Source: CAWEYO01 sp963813315
GTDB lineage: Bacteria; Pseudomonadota; Alphaproteobacteria; Rhizobiales; Rhizobiaceae
Assembly: GCA_963813315.1 (NCBI GenBank)
Contig: CAWEYO010000023.1
Location: forward strand, 1-64,000
Direction of reading: 5' to 3'
Length of the DNA: 64,000 nt
Positions 17,156 to 26,094 of the stretch are shown here, piece after piece. The notes beneath the pieces are model-generated. The model saw only the letters and a list, made by a program, of their open reading frames with translations. It was not told the DNA's origin and did not search any database. Each line of letters opens with the position of its first letter. Position 1 is the stretch's first letter. Both the position numbers and the translations under genes were made by a program.

Positions 17156-18314
17156 TCAGGACGCCCGGCGCAGCCGGATAACCTTACCGGTGCCCATGAC
17201 GTAGCCGTTCCAGGCTTCCAGCACCTGCCGCCGCTTCGTCAGTCCCTTGTGCCGCCGGTAAGCCCGCTCGACCTCGTTGCCGACTTCGTGGCCGTAGGTT
17301 TCCTCGACAACATCGCGGGGGAAATTGGTCTCATTGCCGCACCAGTCGCGGAACGCCGAGCGGAAGCCGTGCACGGTATAGCGGCTGCAGCCCGGAATCT
17401 TACGCTTCAGCATGTCGAGCATGGTGTAGGGCTGACAGGACGGGAACAGCCGATCCTCGCCGTCCTTGCGGTCGATAGAGGCCAGCACGGCCAATATCTC
17501 GTCGGTGAGCGGGACATGGTGGTCGGCGCCGTTCTTCACCCGCGCGGCCGGGATCGTCCACAGCCGCTGTTTAAGATCGAATTCCGTCCAGCGCGCTCCG
17601 ACCACTTCGCTGGTGCGTGTCGCCGTCAGGACCAGAAGCTTCAGCGGCAGTTGCCCATTGATCGCCGGATCGAGGGAAGCGACGAAGCCCGGCACGCTCT
17701 CGTAGGGCATGGCGGCGTGGTTCTTCACCTTGCCCTTATGGCGGCGGCCGATACCCAGTGCCTCGCGGCTGGCCGGATTGCGGAAGTCGTCGCCGAGAAT
17801 GCTGCGGTTGTCGCGGAACAGCGTCTCCAGCCGGAAGCGGAGTTCACGGCCGCAGTCGCGGTGCCAGTAGCGATCGATCACCGGTCTGAGGATCGGCGGC
17901 CACGAGCGAAGCCATCGGACGATCGGCAATCACCGCGGCATGGACCTCGATCGAGAGGTGCCACTTGATCGCCGTCTCCGCGGAGCGCCACTGGCTGTTG
18001 TGGCGATCGACATAGGCCTTGATGGCAGAGCGGAGTGTCAGTTCGTCCCTGGCCTTCTCGGCGCGCGGATCCTTGCCGAGACGCAGCAGCTCACGGGTGC
18101 GACCGGCTTTGGCGCGTGCGTCCACGAGGCTCACCTTGGCGCCTTTCGACCCGACAGCCGAGCCGAGGCCCATCGACTGGTTCTTGCCGTTCACCTTCCG
18201 GATGAACAGCCAGGCCTTCGAGGTTTCGCTCCGGACGTCGAGCCAGAGATTGTCGCCGAGGCCGTGCATGCCCTTCGGGGCTGCATCGACCTGTCTTTGG
18301 GTGGTCAGTCGCAT
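17156..18314 (-). pseudogene. P4-type tyrosine integrase, one frameshift near 17,890
   Basis: This is a site-specific recombinase of an integrative element. The N-terminal part, from the ATG at 18,314 (GGGAGAAACC upstream), is the arm-binding domain (GLGDNLWLDVRSETSKAWLF). The core and catalytic domain lie in the next frame: Arg in LLVLTATRTSEVVGARW, His-x-x-Arg in YTVHGFRSAFRDW, then ETYGHEVGNEVERAYRR with the final His and the nucleophile Tyr. The frames meet at about 17,890, where LVAAD should continue into LRPVIDRYWHRDC, consistent with one extra or two missing bases. All catalytic residues survive. The total would be about 386 residues. No tRNA attachment site is visible nearby. Confidence 0.85.
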
Positions 18315-18934
18315 TGGTTTCTCCCCCTCTCTCCATAACCCGTGTACGTAACCCGAGTTAGTTTGTCTGTGTTAGACGGCGAGTGCGGTCATCCGCATAA
18401 ATGGCTAGAAAGCCTTTTTAATGCAAGGGGTTGTGTTACTTGGCGGCAGTCTGCGGCAGTGTGCAGAAAGCGTTCTGGCGCACCGACAAGGCTCCCGGGG
18501 ACTGCACAAAGGATCAGGTCCACTGCTGAACTGTGAACCCTTCGTTAAGCGAAACGGATCATTTTTGTAGGCAGGACGTCTGTTCTTACCCGTTGCCCGC
18601 GCCCCGGCGCCCGTGCGCCATCCAAATTCAAAATCCACGTCCCGGGCGCTGAGCGAGCGCCGATGCCAACAAGCATGGGGAGGGTTGTCGATGCGGATAG
18701 CAACCGGCCGGACACTCAAAGACATGATCAAGGACGTGAGCCACATGGTGCATTTCACGTTGCTAAGGTCCGTCAACAAGTCGCCTCCGGACCTCGTATC
18801 ATCCACAACCCATGCGAAAGCCATCCCTACAGACAATGGCGTGCCGCGCCCCGCGGTCAACGCGCTTGCGGATCTCCGATCATCCTCGTCGGTGACATCG
18901 GCGCCTGGGTCAGGGATCGAGCAACTGGCGCGCA
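18315..18934. other. Region upstream of the integrase, no clear gene
   Basis: Frames are open on both strands, but their translations have no recognisable features. This stretch should contain the integrase promoter and one attachment half-site. I looked for a tRNA-like T-loop sequence and found none. Confidence 0.4.
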
Positions 18935-18987
18935 ATGCGGGTCAAGGAAAGCCCTTTCTACGACCGTCTGCGCGAAAATTTGTTCTC

Positions 18988-19287
18988 GTGAGCAACAAAA
19001 GAAGCCCTTACCCCGGCCTGATTGAGTTGCTCGGTGATCTGATCGACGGCGATACCCTGCCCGAACTGGTGACGATAATGGCCGAGCCGGACGAACCGGA
19101 GGCACGGGCACGCATATCCGCCATGCAGAACCGCATTGAACGCCGATTGACTGACGAGGGGCTGAACCATGACGTGGCAGCCGGACGTGCTTATCAGGTC
19201 GCGCAGGGTATCGGCGAGGCTTGGACGGCGCAGCACCGGCCGAAGGACCGCGCGACTGGTGGCCACCGCACCCGGGCCCGCCGCTGA
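18988..19287 (+). CDS. Hypothetical protein, about 99 residues
   Basis: The likely start is a GTG at 18,988 (SNKRSPYPGLIELLGDLIDG). It overlaps the stop of an 18-codon reading (18,935-18,991; MRVKESPFYDRLRENLFS) as GTGA, a possible leader peptide or the tail of a broken gene. The body is acidic and helical (DTLPELVTIMAEPDEPEARA), with a basic C-terminus (TGGHRTRARR). I do not recognise it, and there is no good Shine-Dalgarno sequence. It lies between the integrase and the PotABCD-type importer, whose 3' end begins 32 bases further on. Confidence 0.4.
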   Translation: MSNKRSPYPGLIELLGDLIDGDTLPELVTIMAEPDEPEARARISAMQNRIERRLTDEGLNHDVAAGRAYQVAQGIGEAWTAQHRPKDRATGGHRTRARR

Positions 19288-19318
19288 CAATAGTTGGTAT
19301 CGCGCTACCTGATCCAGA

Positions 19319-20404
19319 TCAATGGAGCACGAGAAGATCGCTCGAAGAGAAACTAATGTCGGCCCTGTCGCCCACGGCGGGCGGCGGAGACGCCGGATTG
19401 TTGAAAGTATCCAGCGAAACCGAGTTCTTGCCGAGGCCTACTCGAACCCGGATGACCGAGCCCAGGAAGCTGACATCCGCGATCTGACCGCCGAGGCTTG
19501 TGTCCCGACCGGGTTGCTTTCCAAGCGAGATCGCCTCGGGCCGCAACGCAAGCGATACGGCCTCTCCCGCCCTCGAACCGTTCAGCGATCCCTTGACTGA
19601 CACTTCGCCGGCATCGACGCGGACGATGCCCCTAATGGGATCGGTGACTGTGCCCTCGAGCACGTTCAGCGTGCCGACGAAATTGGCGACAAAGCGGGTC
19701 GCTGGTCGGTTATAGATTTCGAAGGGCGTACCAACCTGTTCGACCTTGCCATCGTACATGACGACGATCCGGTCGGACATTGACAGCGCCTCTTCCTGAT
19801 CATGTGTAACGAAGATGGTGGTGATGCCCAGCGCCCGCTGGATCGTACGGATTTCTTCGCGCAGCGAGATGCGAACCTTCGCGTCAAGCGCGGAAAGCGG
19901 CTCGTCGAGAAGAAGCAGCTTGGGCTTCGGAGCCAAAGCACGTGCAAGCGCAACACGCTGCTGCTGGCCGCCCGAAAGCTCGTAGGGATAGCGGTTGCCG
20001 AAATCCGGCAGCTTGATGATCGACAGCATTTCGGCGACACGACGGTCGGATTCCGCCTTGGCGACACCCGCGACTTTCAGCCCGAACGCGATGTTCTGCG
20101 CCACGGTCAGGTTCGGAAAGAGTGCATAGGCCTGGAAGACCATGCCGATATTGCGCTGGTTCGGCTTCAGGTTGGTGACATCCTTGCCACCGATGAGGAT
20201 GCGCCCCGCGCTCGGCTCTTCGAATCCAGCCACAACGCGCAGCATCGTCGTCTTGCCGCAGCCCGACGGACCGAGGAATGAGACAAACTCTCCACCGCCA
20301 ACGTCGAGATTGAAGTCCTGCACAACGGTGATCGCCCCGAAAGCTTTGCGGACGTTCTGAATGCTGAGAAAGGGTTCCGTCATTGGCTCTGGTCTCTGGT
20401 TCAA
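19319..20404 (-). CDS. ABC transporter ATP-binding protein, PotA/FbpC type
   Basis: This is the ATPase of the four-gene importer, 361 residues. It has Walker A GPSGCGKTT, signature LSGGQQQRVALARALAPKPK, Walker B LLLLDEPLSALDAK and the switch region TTIFVTHDQEEALSMSDR. A C-terminal TOBE-type domain starts at about residue 270, as in PotA, FbpC and similar proteins. It is the last gene of the operon, and its start overlaps the end of the preceding permease gene by four bases. Polyamine, iron, phosphonate and thiamine transporters share this architecture, so the substrate cannot be read from the ATPase. Confidence 0.9.
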   Translation of the reverse strand: MNQRPEPMTEPFLSIQNVRKAFGAITVVQDFNLDVGGGEFVSFLGPSGCGKTTMLRVVAGFEEPSAGRILIGGKDVTNLKPNQRNIGMVFQAYALFPNLTVAQNIAFGLKVAGVAKAESDRRVAEMLSIIKLPDFGNRYPYELSGGQQQRVALARALAPKPKLLLLDEPLSALDAKVRISLREEIRTIQRALGITTIFVTHDQEEALSMSDRIVVMYDGKVEQVGTPFEIYNRPATRFVANFVGTLNVLEGTVTDPIRGIVRVDAGEVSVKGSLNGSRAGEAVSLALRPEAISLGKQPGRDTSLGGQIADVSFLGSVIRVRVGLGKNSVSLDTFNNPASPPPAVGDRADISFSSSDLLVLH

Positions 20405-21201
20405 TTGGGGCGGTTTGCCGACTTCGGCGCAAACCTGGAGAGTAGTTGGATAATCGACATGCAGCCCCAGGTGATGGCGAAGGCGATCACCGCAAGGGCT
20501 GCCGGCTCATAGGCCCGATTGGCCCCGATATTCTGAAGATAAGGACCAAAGGCGGGCCGATTGAGCAGGCTGGCCATGGTAAATTCGCCAATGACGATCG
20601 CAAATGTCAGGAACGCGCCGGAAAGCACCGCAATCAGCACGTTTGGCAGAATGATCCGAGCGATGATCGTCGCCCACCCGGCGCCGAGTATTTGGGCGGC
20701 TTCAGTCAGCGTGCGGACATCGATCGTGCGCAATCCCGTGTCCACCGCGCGATACATGTAGGGAAGCGCAAGCATTGTATAGCCGATGATCAGCAGAACG
20801 TCAGCGCCGCGGTTCGTTGCCAGGAATGGCAGCGGAGACGAAGAGCCGTACATGCGGATATAGCCGAAAACGATGATGATGGCCGGGATGATCAGCGGCA
20901 ACAGCGTGATGAATTCCACGACCGGCCTGATTTGCGGCATCTTCAGCCTGATCCAGTAGGCCGTTGGAACCACGATCAGAACGCCGAGCAGGATCGTGAG
21001 GCAAGCAACAACCACCGAATAGGTGAATGTCTGCTGGAAACGGATATCGCCAAGCACGATCCGATAGGCATCGAACGAGTACGCGCCGCGGCGCATGCGC
21101 AGCGAAAACTCCAGGGTTGCGATCAATGGCAGGAAGAAATACGTGACGCCAACGGCAAACGTCACCCAAGCCCAGAAGCGGCTGGTCTTCATTTCAGCCA
21201 C
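20401..21201 (-). CDS. ABC transporter permease, PotC type
   Basis: This is the second membrane subunit, 266 residues with about six transmembrane helices. The cytoplasmic loop motif LTEAAQILGAGWATIIARII is the EAA loop that docks on the ATPase. It overlaps the upstream permease by 13 bases and the ATPase gene by four, so all three are probably translated together. Confidence 0.9.
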   Translation of the reverse strand: MAEMKTSRFWAWVTFAVGVTYFFLPLIATLEFSLRMRRGAYSFDAYRIVLGDIRFQQTFTYSVVVACLTILLGVLIVVPTAYWIRLKMPQIRPVVEFITLLPLIIPAIIIVFGYIRMYGSSSPLPFLATNRGADVLLIIGYTMLALPYMYRAVDTGLRTIDVRTLTEAAQILGAGWATIIARIILPNVLIAVLSGAFLTFAIVIGEFTMASLLNRPAFGPYLQNIGANRAYEPAALAVIAFAITWGCMSIIQLLSRFAPKSANRPN

Positions 21202-22103
21202 CTTTCGCTGCGTGTGCGGAACCAGATGTAGAGAGCGTTCGCCACGCCGGTAATGACAATCATTCCGAATGCCAGCGCATAGCCGAGGTTCGGATTGTGC
21301 AGGACATCGCCCCGGATCTGTGCGTACAGCAGGATCGGCACGATGTTCAGCGATGAGCCGGTCAGCGCGTACGCCGTCGCTATGGCGCCGAAGGCGTTAG
21401 CGAAGAGCAGGACTACGGTACCCAAGAAGCTCGGCCAAAGCACGGGCAGCACGACCATCCGCCAATATTGGAGCTGCGATGCGCCAAGCGTCGCCGCTGC
21501 CTCCCCCCATTCCCGTTTCAGACCGTCGATTGCTGGTGTGATGATCACCACCATCAGCGGTATCTGGAAAAACAGATAGGCAAGCGTGAGACCCCAAAAG
21601 GACAGAATATTGAAGCCGAGCGCGTAGATGTTGATGCCGAACCAGGCGTTGAGAAGCACTGTGACGAGCCCAAGCCGGCCTAGCGTCGCGAGAAAGGCGA
21701 AGGCCAGCGGCACCCCCGCGAAATTGGACGCAACCCCGGAAAAGGTCAGCGTCGTCGAGCGAACCCAACCCGGCAAACCGCCTCGGACTATGGCAATTGA
21801 CAGCGCCAGGCCGAAAAGCGCGCCAATGATCGCCGAAACGAAACTGACACGGATCGAAATCCAATATGCGGCGACGATCGAGGGTTGGCTCAGCGCGGCG
21901 ACGTTGGCCAGCGTGAAGTTGCCCTGTTCGTTCTGAAAGGCGCCGACAACGAGATAGAATGTCGGCAGGATGAGAAACAGCAAGGCAAAGATAAAGAACG
22001 GCGCGATGCCCAACCATTGCGTCGGCAGACGCAGGTCGCGGCCTGTCGCCGGAGGCCGCGACCTGCCGGCGACCGCCGGATCGGAAAGAGTAAGATCGGT
22101 CAT
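21189..22103 (-). CDS. ABC transporter permease, PotB type
   Basis: This is the first membrane subunit, about 304 residues with six or more transmembrane helices. The EAA-like loop is GLKREWGEAAATLGASQLQY. I chose the ATG at 22,103 (MTDLTLSDPAVAGR), which is preceded closely by GGGAGGC. A start at 22,175 would add 24 Arg-rich residues without a good ribosome site. The gap to the binding-protein gene is 87 bases. Confidence 0.88.
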   Translation of the reverse strand: MTDLTLSDPAVAGRSRPPATGRDLRLPTQWLGIAPFFIFALLFLILPTFYLVVGAFQNEQGNFTLANVAALSQPSIVAAYWISIRVSFVSAIIGALFGLALSIAIVRGGLPGWVRSTTLTFSGVASNFAGVPLAFAFLATLGRLGLVTVLLNAWFGINIYALGFNILSFWGLTLAYLFFQIPLMVVIITPAIDGLKREWGEAAATLGASQLQYWRMVVLPVLWPSFLGTVVLLFANAFGAIATAYALTGSSLNIVPILLYAQIRGDVLHNPNLGYALAFGMIVITGVANALYIWFRTRSERWLK

Positions 22104-22190
22104 ATGCCTCCCGAACAATGCTCGTCGCGTGATGATTGATCTAGGACGAGGAGATGGGCGGTCCCGAAGGACCACCCAATCGCTGCTTCG

Positions 22191-23300
22191 TTATTTGGCG
22201 ACTTCCGCACCAACAATGGCGTCCCATTGCTTCGTTATGATTTCCTTGGCAGTGGCCTGCTCCTCAAGAGTTGGGAATTTCGCCGCCGCGTAAGAATCGG
22301 CCGGCGGCAGCTTGTCGAGAAGTTCCTGCGGGATCTTGCCATTTTTGGCGAGGTCGTTGAAGCGGATCGGATGGCAGTAGCCCTTCAGCCAGGCGAGCTG
22401 GCCTTCGTCGGAATAAAGGTATTCCATCCATAGCTTCGCGGCGTTCGGATGCGGCGCATAGGCGCTGATCGCCTGCACGTAAACGCCCGCGACGATGCCA
22501 GTCTTCGGAACGACGACATCCACGGGCGGATTGCCGTTCAGCGTGTCGCGCCCGGCGAGTGCGTTGTAGTCCCAGTAGATGATAATCGGCGTCTGGCCCT
22601 GCGCCAGCGTCGCCGCCTTTCCGGTGACCGGCACGAAATTGCCGCTGCTGTTCAATTGCTTGAAGAACTCCAGTCCCTTTTCCCCGGCCGATTTGGCGTC
22701 GGTCCCGCCGCTTGCCAGGCCGGCAGCGTACACGCCCTGCGTCGCCTGGTTCGATGCGCGCGGGTCTCCCGAAAGCGAAACGCTGTTCGCGTATTCGGGC
22801 TTGAGCAGGTCAGCCCAGTCGGTAGGCGTCGTCTTGACCAGGTCCTTGTTCACCATGAAGGAGAGAACGCCATAGTAGTCGCCATACCAATAGCCATCGG
22901 CGTCCTTGGCCTCGGCCGGAATCGAATCCCAGGTCGACACTTTGTAGGGTTGGATCAGTCCGTCTGTCTTGGCCTGCGGGCCATAGGAAAGTCCGACGTC
23001 GATGACGTCGGGAGCCTGCGGGCCCTTGTTGTCCTTGTTCGCCTTGACGGCTTCGATTTCGTCGCTTGAACCGGCGTCCGGATTGAGTTCGTTGACAGTG
23101 ATTTCCGGATACTTTGCCTTGAAGCCATCGAATACTGCGCCGTAACCGCACCAATCGTGCGGTAGTGCAATTGTGGTGAGCTGCCCCTCGGCCTTCGCTG
23201 CTGCAATGAGTTCGTCCATGGACTGAGCCGACGAAATAGCCGAGGTCGCTACAAGTGCCGAAGCCGTAAGGGAAAGTACCTTTCCCACAAATTTCAACAT
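22191..23300 (-). CDS. ABC transporter substrate-binding protein, family 1/PotD-like
   Basis: This is the periplasmic binding protein of the importer, 369 residues, first gene of the operon. It has a Sec signal peptide (LSLTASALVATSAISSAQS). The mature part has the two-lobe features of extracellular solute-binding proteins of the polyamine/iron/phosphonate group: GYGAVFDGFKAKYPEITVNE early, then DVIDVGLSYGPQAK, then GYWYGDYYGVLSFMVNKDLV and YAPHPNAAKLWMEYLYSDEG. The Asp- and Tyr-rich pocket residues would suit a cationic or zwitterionic ligand, but this is only inference. No regulator gene lies beside the operon. Confidence 0.88.
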   Translation of the reverse strand: MLKFVGKVLSLTASALVATSAISSAQSMDELIAAAKAEGQLTTIALPHDWCGYGAVFDGFKAKYPEITVNELNPDAGSSDEIEAVKANKDNKGPQAPDVIDVGLSYGPQAKTDGLIQPYKVSTWDSIPAEAKDADGYWYGDYYGVLSFMVNKDLVKTTPTDWADLLKPEYANSVSLSGDPRASNQATQGVYAAGLASGGTDAKSAGEKGLEFFKQLNSSGNFVPVTGKAATLAQGQTPIIIYWDYNALAGRDTLNGNPPVDVVVPKTGIVAGVYVQAISAYAPHPNAAKLWMEYLYSDEGQLAWLKGYCHPIRFNDLAKNGKIPQELLDKLPPADSYAAAKFPTLEEQATAKEIITKQWDAIVGAEVAK

Positions 23301-23630
23301 GTGTTCTCTCCGTTGAACTGACGCCGATCGACGCCTGCGTTGCCGTTGCCGCTGTCAAATGACAGTCAGATGAAAATCAAAAAGAGCGGAGCGCAAGCGG
23401 CGAAATTCTGACCACTTTCCTGTTCATTTCAATTCGCTGCGGCCGCCTGCAAAGGCGGCGCTTCGACATGCTTTTTCTGTTGGCTTTCCTCCTGCCCCAG
23501 TTCCCTTCATTCATCTAAGCACGTCCCCCGCAGCCGACGAAGCAGTTTCTATTTTACAGGGTGCCCGCGATCGAGTTCTCATGCAGCGCCAACGCCGTAG
23601 AAGGTGCTTATCGGACGCTGACTGCTTACG
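23301..23630. other. Upstream region of the PotABCD-type operon, no gene
   Basis: The operon promoter should lie just above 23,300, where the sequence becomes AT-richer (about 23,350-23,400, including gaaaatcaaaaagagcgg). I see no gene in either direction. The right part runs into the ATPase fragment. Confidence 0.4.
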
Positions 23631-23790
23631 AAAATCCTCATTCTCGACGAGCCGAGGCGCGGAACCGATGCCGGCGCATAAGCGGAAATCCACCGGCTGA
23701 TCACGCTTCTCGCGCGCGACGGAGCCGTCATGATGATCTCGTCGGAGATGAGCAACTGCATCATGGTTATGCGTGAAGCGGGAGCCGCCA
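23631..23790 (+). pseudogene. Fragment of a sugar ABC transporter ATPase (RbsA-like C-terminal part)
   Basis: The reading KILILDEPRRGTDAGA, then a TAA, then AEIHRLITLLARDGAVMMIS and SEMSNCIMVM, is the Walker B, D-loop and switch region of a CUT2 sugar-importer ATPase. An in-frame stop interrupts it where relatives have Lys or Gln. Sequence before and after does not continue the protein, so only about 50 codons are left. It is a relic, unrelated to the intact importer to its left, which is of another ABC class. Confidence 0.75.
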
Positions 23791-24151
23791 GCGGCGGATG
23801 GTTGGCCCGGCAGGCGACGGCCTATCCATTGCGCCTTGGGGGCGCTGGATCAAATCAACTCTCGACGGATGGGCAACCGCGGCGCGGACCAAGGTTTGGG
23901 ACGAGGCCGCAGTCCGCCGTCGCCGAGCGCCGTGGCGAAATGAACCGAGATCGCCCGCTTCCCAAGATCTATCGCCCCACAGCCGCGCTACGGATCCACT
24001 CCTACGACCGAAAACGTGCTCCATCACGCCGCCGGGGGACAGGAAGGGCATTCTGGCAGGAGACCTCCGTGCTATGTTGCGCACCGGGCCGGTGCCGCAA
24101 CGCCAGCCCAGCACCCATCGCAGGATGCGATTAACGCGACGGTGCCAGCTG
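23791..24151. other. Intergenic sequence, no clear gene
   Basis: The plus frame that leads into the HicB-like gene is open here, but its translation is rich in Arg, Pro and Thr and has no family features. I therefore start the HicB-like gene at 24,152 and regard this stretch as non-coding. No HicA-type toxin gene could be found. Confidence 0.4.
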
Positions 24152-24379
24152 ATGTGGTATGAGATCAGACTTGAACTGGACAACGACGGCATCCTTCTGG
24201 TGACGGCGCCAGCTTTTCCTGAAGTCATTTCGTTCGCCGACGATGTCGAGGACGCCCTGCAGCATGGCCACGACGCCATCGGCGAGGCGATCACCCGCCG
24301 AATCGCACATGGCGAGCCGATCCCGGAGCCCCTGAAGGAAAAACCCGAGCGCGGGTATTTCGTCGAGGCCCCGGCCTGA
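24152..24379 (+). CDS. HicB-like / DUF1902-type small protein
   Basis: The product has 75 residues. The pattern of a short strand (WYEIRLELDNDGILLVTAPA), a second strand with FPEVISFADDVEDAL, and then a helix HGHDAIGEAITRRIAHGE followed by PIPEP is that of the partial RNase-H fold of HicB antitoxins. It lacks a C-terminal DNA-binding domain. HicB usually pairs with a HicA toxin of about 60 residues directly upstream. None is present here, so this is an orphan antitoxin-like protein or another member of the fold. The start at 24,152 gives the domain its usual N-terminus. Confidence 0.7.
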   Translation: MWYEIRLELDNDGILLVTAPAFPEVISFADDVEDALQHGHDAIGEAITRRIAHGEPIPEPLKEKPERGYFVEAPA

Positions 24380-24575
24380 GACTGCCCACAATCTCGCCAT
24401 CGCCCGCCGGATCGCCTGCTCGATGACCGCAGTTAGACAACATTACAGCCATCTGCATGACGAAAACCGTTGCGGTGCCGCAACAATTGCCGGTCGGCTA
24501 TGAACCAAGAATGAGACATTCCCAGCGGCCATTGGAGACGGACGCGCCAACCCCCGGCTGAAAAAGCAACGAGCG

Positions 24576-24773
24576 TCAGGAATGGCCAACAACCAAGGCG
24601 GGGCATCCAATCCGACCTTTTTTCGGAAGGCATTCCACGTTAAAGGCAATGATGATCTGCGCTGGGTCAGCCTTACCTATAATCTTCAAGTCTTCTAAAT
24701 CACTTTTTAGCTTGTCTCCCGCCTCCTTTAAGCTGTCCTCAAGTTTCGACTTGGCCGCCGCATCTTTCTTCAT
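24576..24773 (-). CDS. Small hypothetical protein with a charged helix
   Basis: From the ATG at 24,773 the product has 65 residues. A strongly charged helical start (MKKDAAAKSKLEDSLKEAGD) leads into DPAQIIIAFNVECLPKKGR. The frame is open further upstream, but that part is Arg- and Trp-rich and unconvincing. I do not recognise a family. The ribosome site is weak, so the call is tentative. Confidence 0.4.
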   Translation of the reverse strand: MKKDAAAKSKLEDSLKEAGDKLKSDLEDLKIIGKADPAQIIIAFNVECLPKKGRIGCPALVVGHS

Positions 24774-25184
24774 TTGAGAATTCCTGGACACCACGGTTGG
24801 CAGGAGCCTCCATTCCGCCCTGTCGTTTGTAGCGGCCGGACTGACTGAGTAGGAGAAGACGTACATGAGGATCCACATCGGCATGCTCCATTTGTGGCAG
24901 ACGACACCCGCCCGGCGGCCATTGCTGCCAAGGATTGGCCTGATCAGTGCGCCTCTGTCCGGTCGAGCCAACGATAGGACGAAGGTGAAGGCCAGCTAAG
25001 ATAGGAGCCGGTGTTCAAGTAGGCCCTCAATCCACCACTAGGGCCGACCGGGCAATGCCGGAGGGGAGACGCCGGCCCCTTTGGACCAATTGCCAAGCGG
25101 TTGCGCCGGTGCTTTCTTCCATCCTGTCAAGGGAGGGCTATAGTATATGGTTGTTGATGACTTTGACCGGAGAGGAGAAACTTT
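24774..25184. other. Intergenic region upstream of the GYD-domain gene
   Basis: No gene is supported. The last 60 bases, with tatagtatatgg at about 25,138-25,149 and ggagaggagaaac just before 25,185, look like promoter and ribosome site for the GYD-domain gene. Confidence 0.4.
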
Positions 25185-25511
25185 ATGCCAATGTATCTCA
25201 CTCGTTTCAGCTACACGCCAGCGGCGTGGGCAAAGTTGATTGAAAACCCGGTAGACAGAACTAAAGCCGTCAGTGCCGGCATCAAGTCGGCCGGCGGTAA
25301 ATTGCACGGTCTCTGGTACGCTTTTGGTGAGCAGGACGGTTTCGTGCTGTCAGAGGCCCCAGACAACGTATCGGTAGCGGCGGCCCTCGCGGCTTTCGGT
25401 GCCGCCGGTGCGGTCAGTTCGACCAGCACCACCGTGCTAATCAGCACGAAGGAAATGGTGGAGGCCCTCCAGAAGGCGAAGTCAGTAACATACAGCCCGC
25501 CAGGTGCGTGA
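25185..25511 (+). CDS. GYD domain-containing protein
   Basis: The product has 108 residues and matches small single-domain GYD proteins, a ferredoxin-like alpha/beta fold of unknown function that is common in rhizobia. The opening MPMYLTRFSYTPAAWAKLIE, the middle GLWYAFGEQDGFVLSEAPDN and the end EALQKAKSVTYSPPGA are characteristic of the family as I recall it. The Gly-Tyr-Asp after which the domain is named appears here as QDGFV, a conservative variant. A strong AGGAG lies at good distance before the ATG. No operon partner is evident; the next small gene starts 94 bases on. Confidence 0.85.
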   Translation: MPMYLTRFSYTPAAWAKLIENPVDRTKAVSAGIKSAGGKLHGLWYAFGEQDGFVLSEAPDNVSVAAALAAFGAAGAVSSTSTTVLISTKEMVEALQKAKSVTYSPPGA

Positions 25512-25605
25512 CTGTGTACGTCCCGTTCAAGAACAGGCCCCGGCACCCAGCCGGGGCTTCAGCACGCACTGGAGGCTGAGGAGGACCTGATCGGTTTGAG
25601 CGGAA

Positions 25606-25788
25606 ATGATCGTCGACGTTAAGAAGCTCCGCGAGGCGATCGAGGAAGTCGCCGAAATCGTTCGGGAAGGGCGCGAGGCGAACGTGGAACTCTTCGTGGA
25701 GATTGCCGCCGCCTACGGTCTAAAGCCGGAACTGCTGACGCGAAAGTTCCACGAACGGTTTCCGCACGGTGTCGGCGAGGGACGTTGA
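25606..25788 (+). CDS. Small acidic hypothetical protein
   Basis: The product has 60 residues, starting MIVDVKKLREAIEEVAEIVR. The first about 35 residues form a regular, highly charged helix, followed by AAYGLKPELLTRKFHERFPH. The amino-acid pattern looks selected, but I do not recognise a family. It lies 94 bases after the GYD-domain gene on the same strand and may share its transcript. Confidence 0.55.
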   Translation: MIVDVKKLREAIEEVAEIVREGREANVELFVEIAAAYGLKPELLTRKFHERFPHGVGEGR

Positions 25789-26094
25789 ACGTGGACTCGG
25801 CTTCGTCGATGCGTCGGACACATCGGACGCATTGCCGTTAACCGCTTGATCCCGCTCGCCTCAGCAAACGCGTCAGTCTTCGTTATCACCGTTCTCCAAA
25901 AGTTGCGCCTCCAGGCTTTGCAGACTGCTCGACTATCTCACTCTGGTATCCGATAGTTTCTGTGTTTGCGCCCTGCCTCTGAGGGAGAATAGGCGGTAAG
26001 CCCGAACCGTGGAAATCAAGCCGGCCGAGGTCTTCGCCATTGACCCGCTTGCACGATCGACCTTTGAACAAGCCACAAGTCAATTGAAAGGGGA
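25789..26094. other. Intergenic region, no gene
   Basis: No supportable coding frame is seen. The right end, with aaaggggaa directly before 26,095, carries the ribosome site of the next gene. Confidence 0.4.

Noticed and set aside
18315..18640. tRNA gene as integration site of the P4-type integrase
   Set aside because: I looked for a T-loop and acceptor pairing upstream of the integrase and found none by eye.
18405..18935. A minus-strand frame of 176 codons upstream of the integrase
   Set aside because: The composition is uneven, with many Ser, Arg and Cys, no ribosome site and no recognisable motif. A plus-strand frame overlaps most of it with equally little support.
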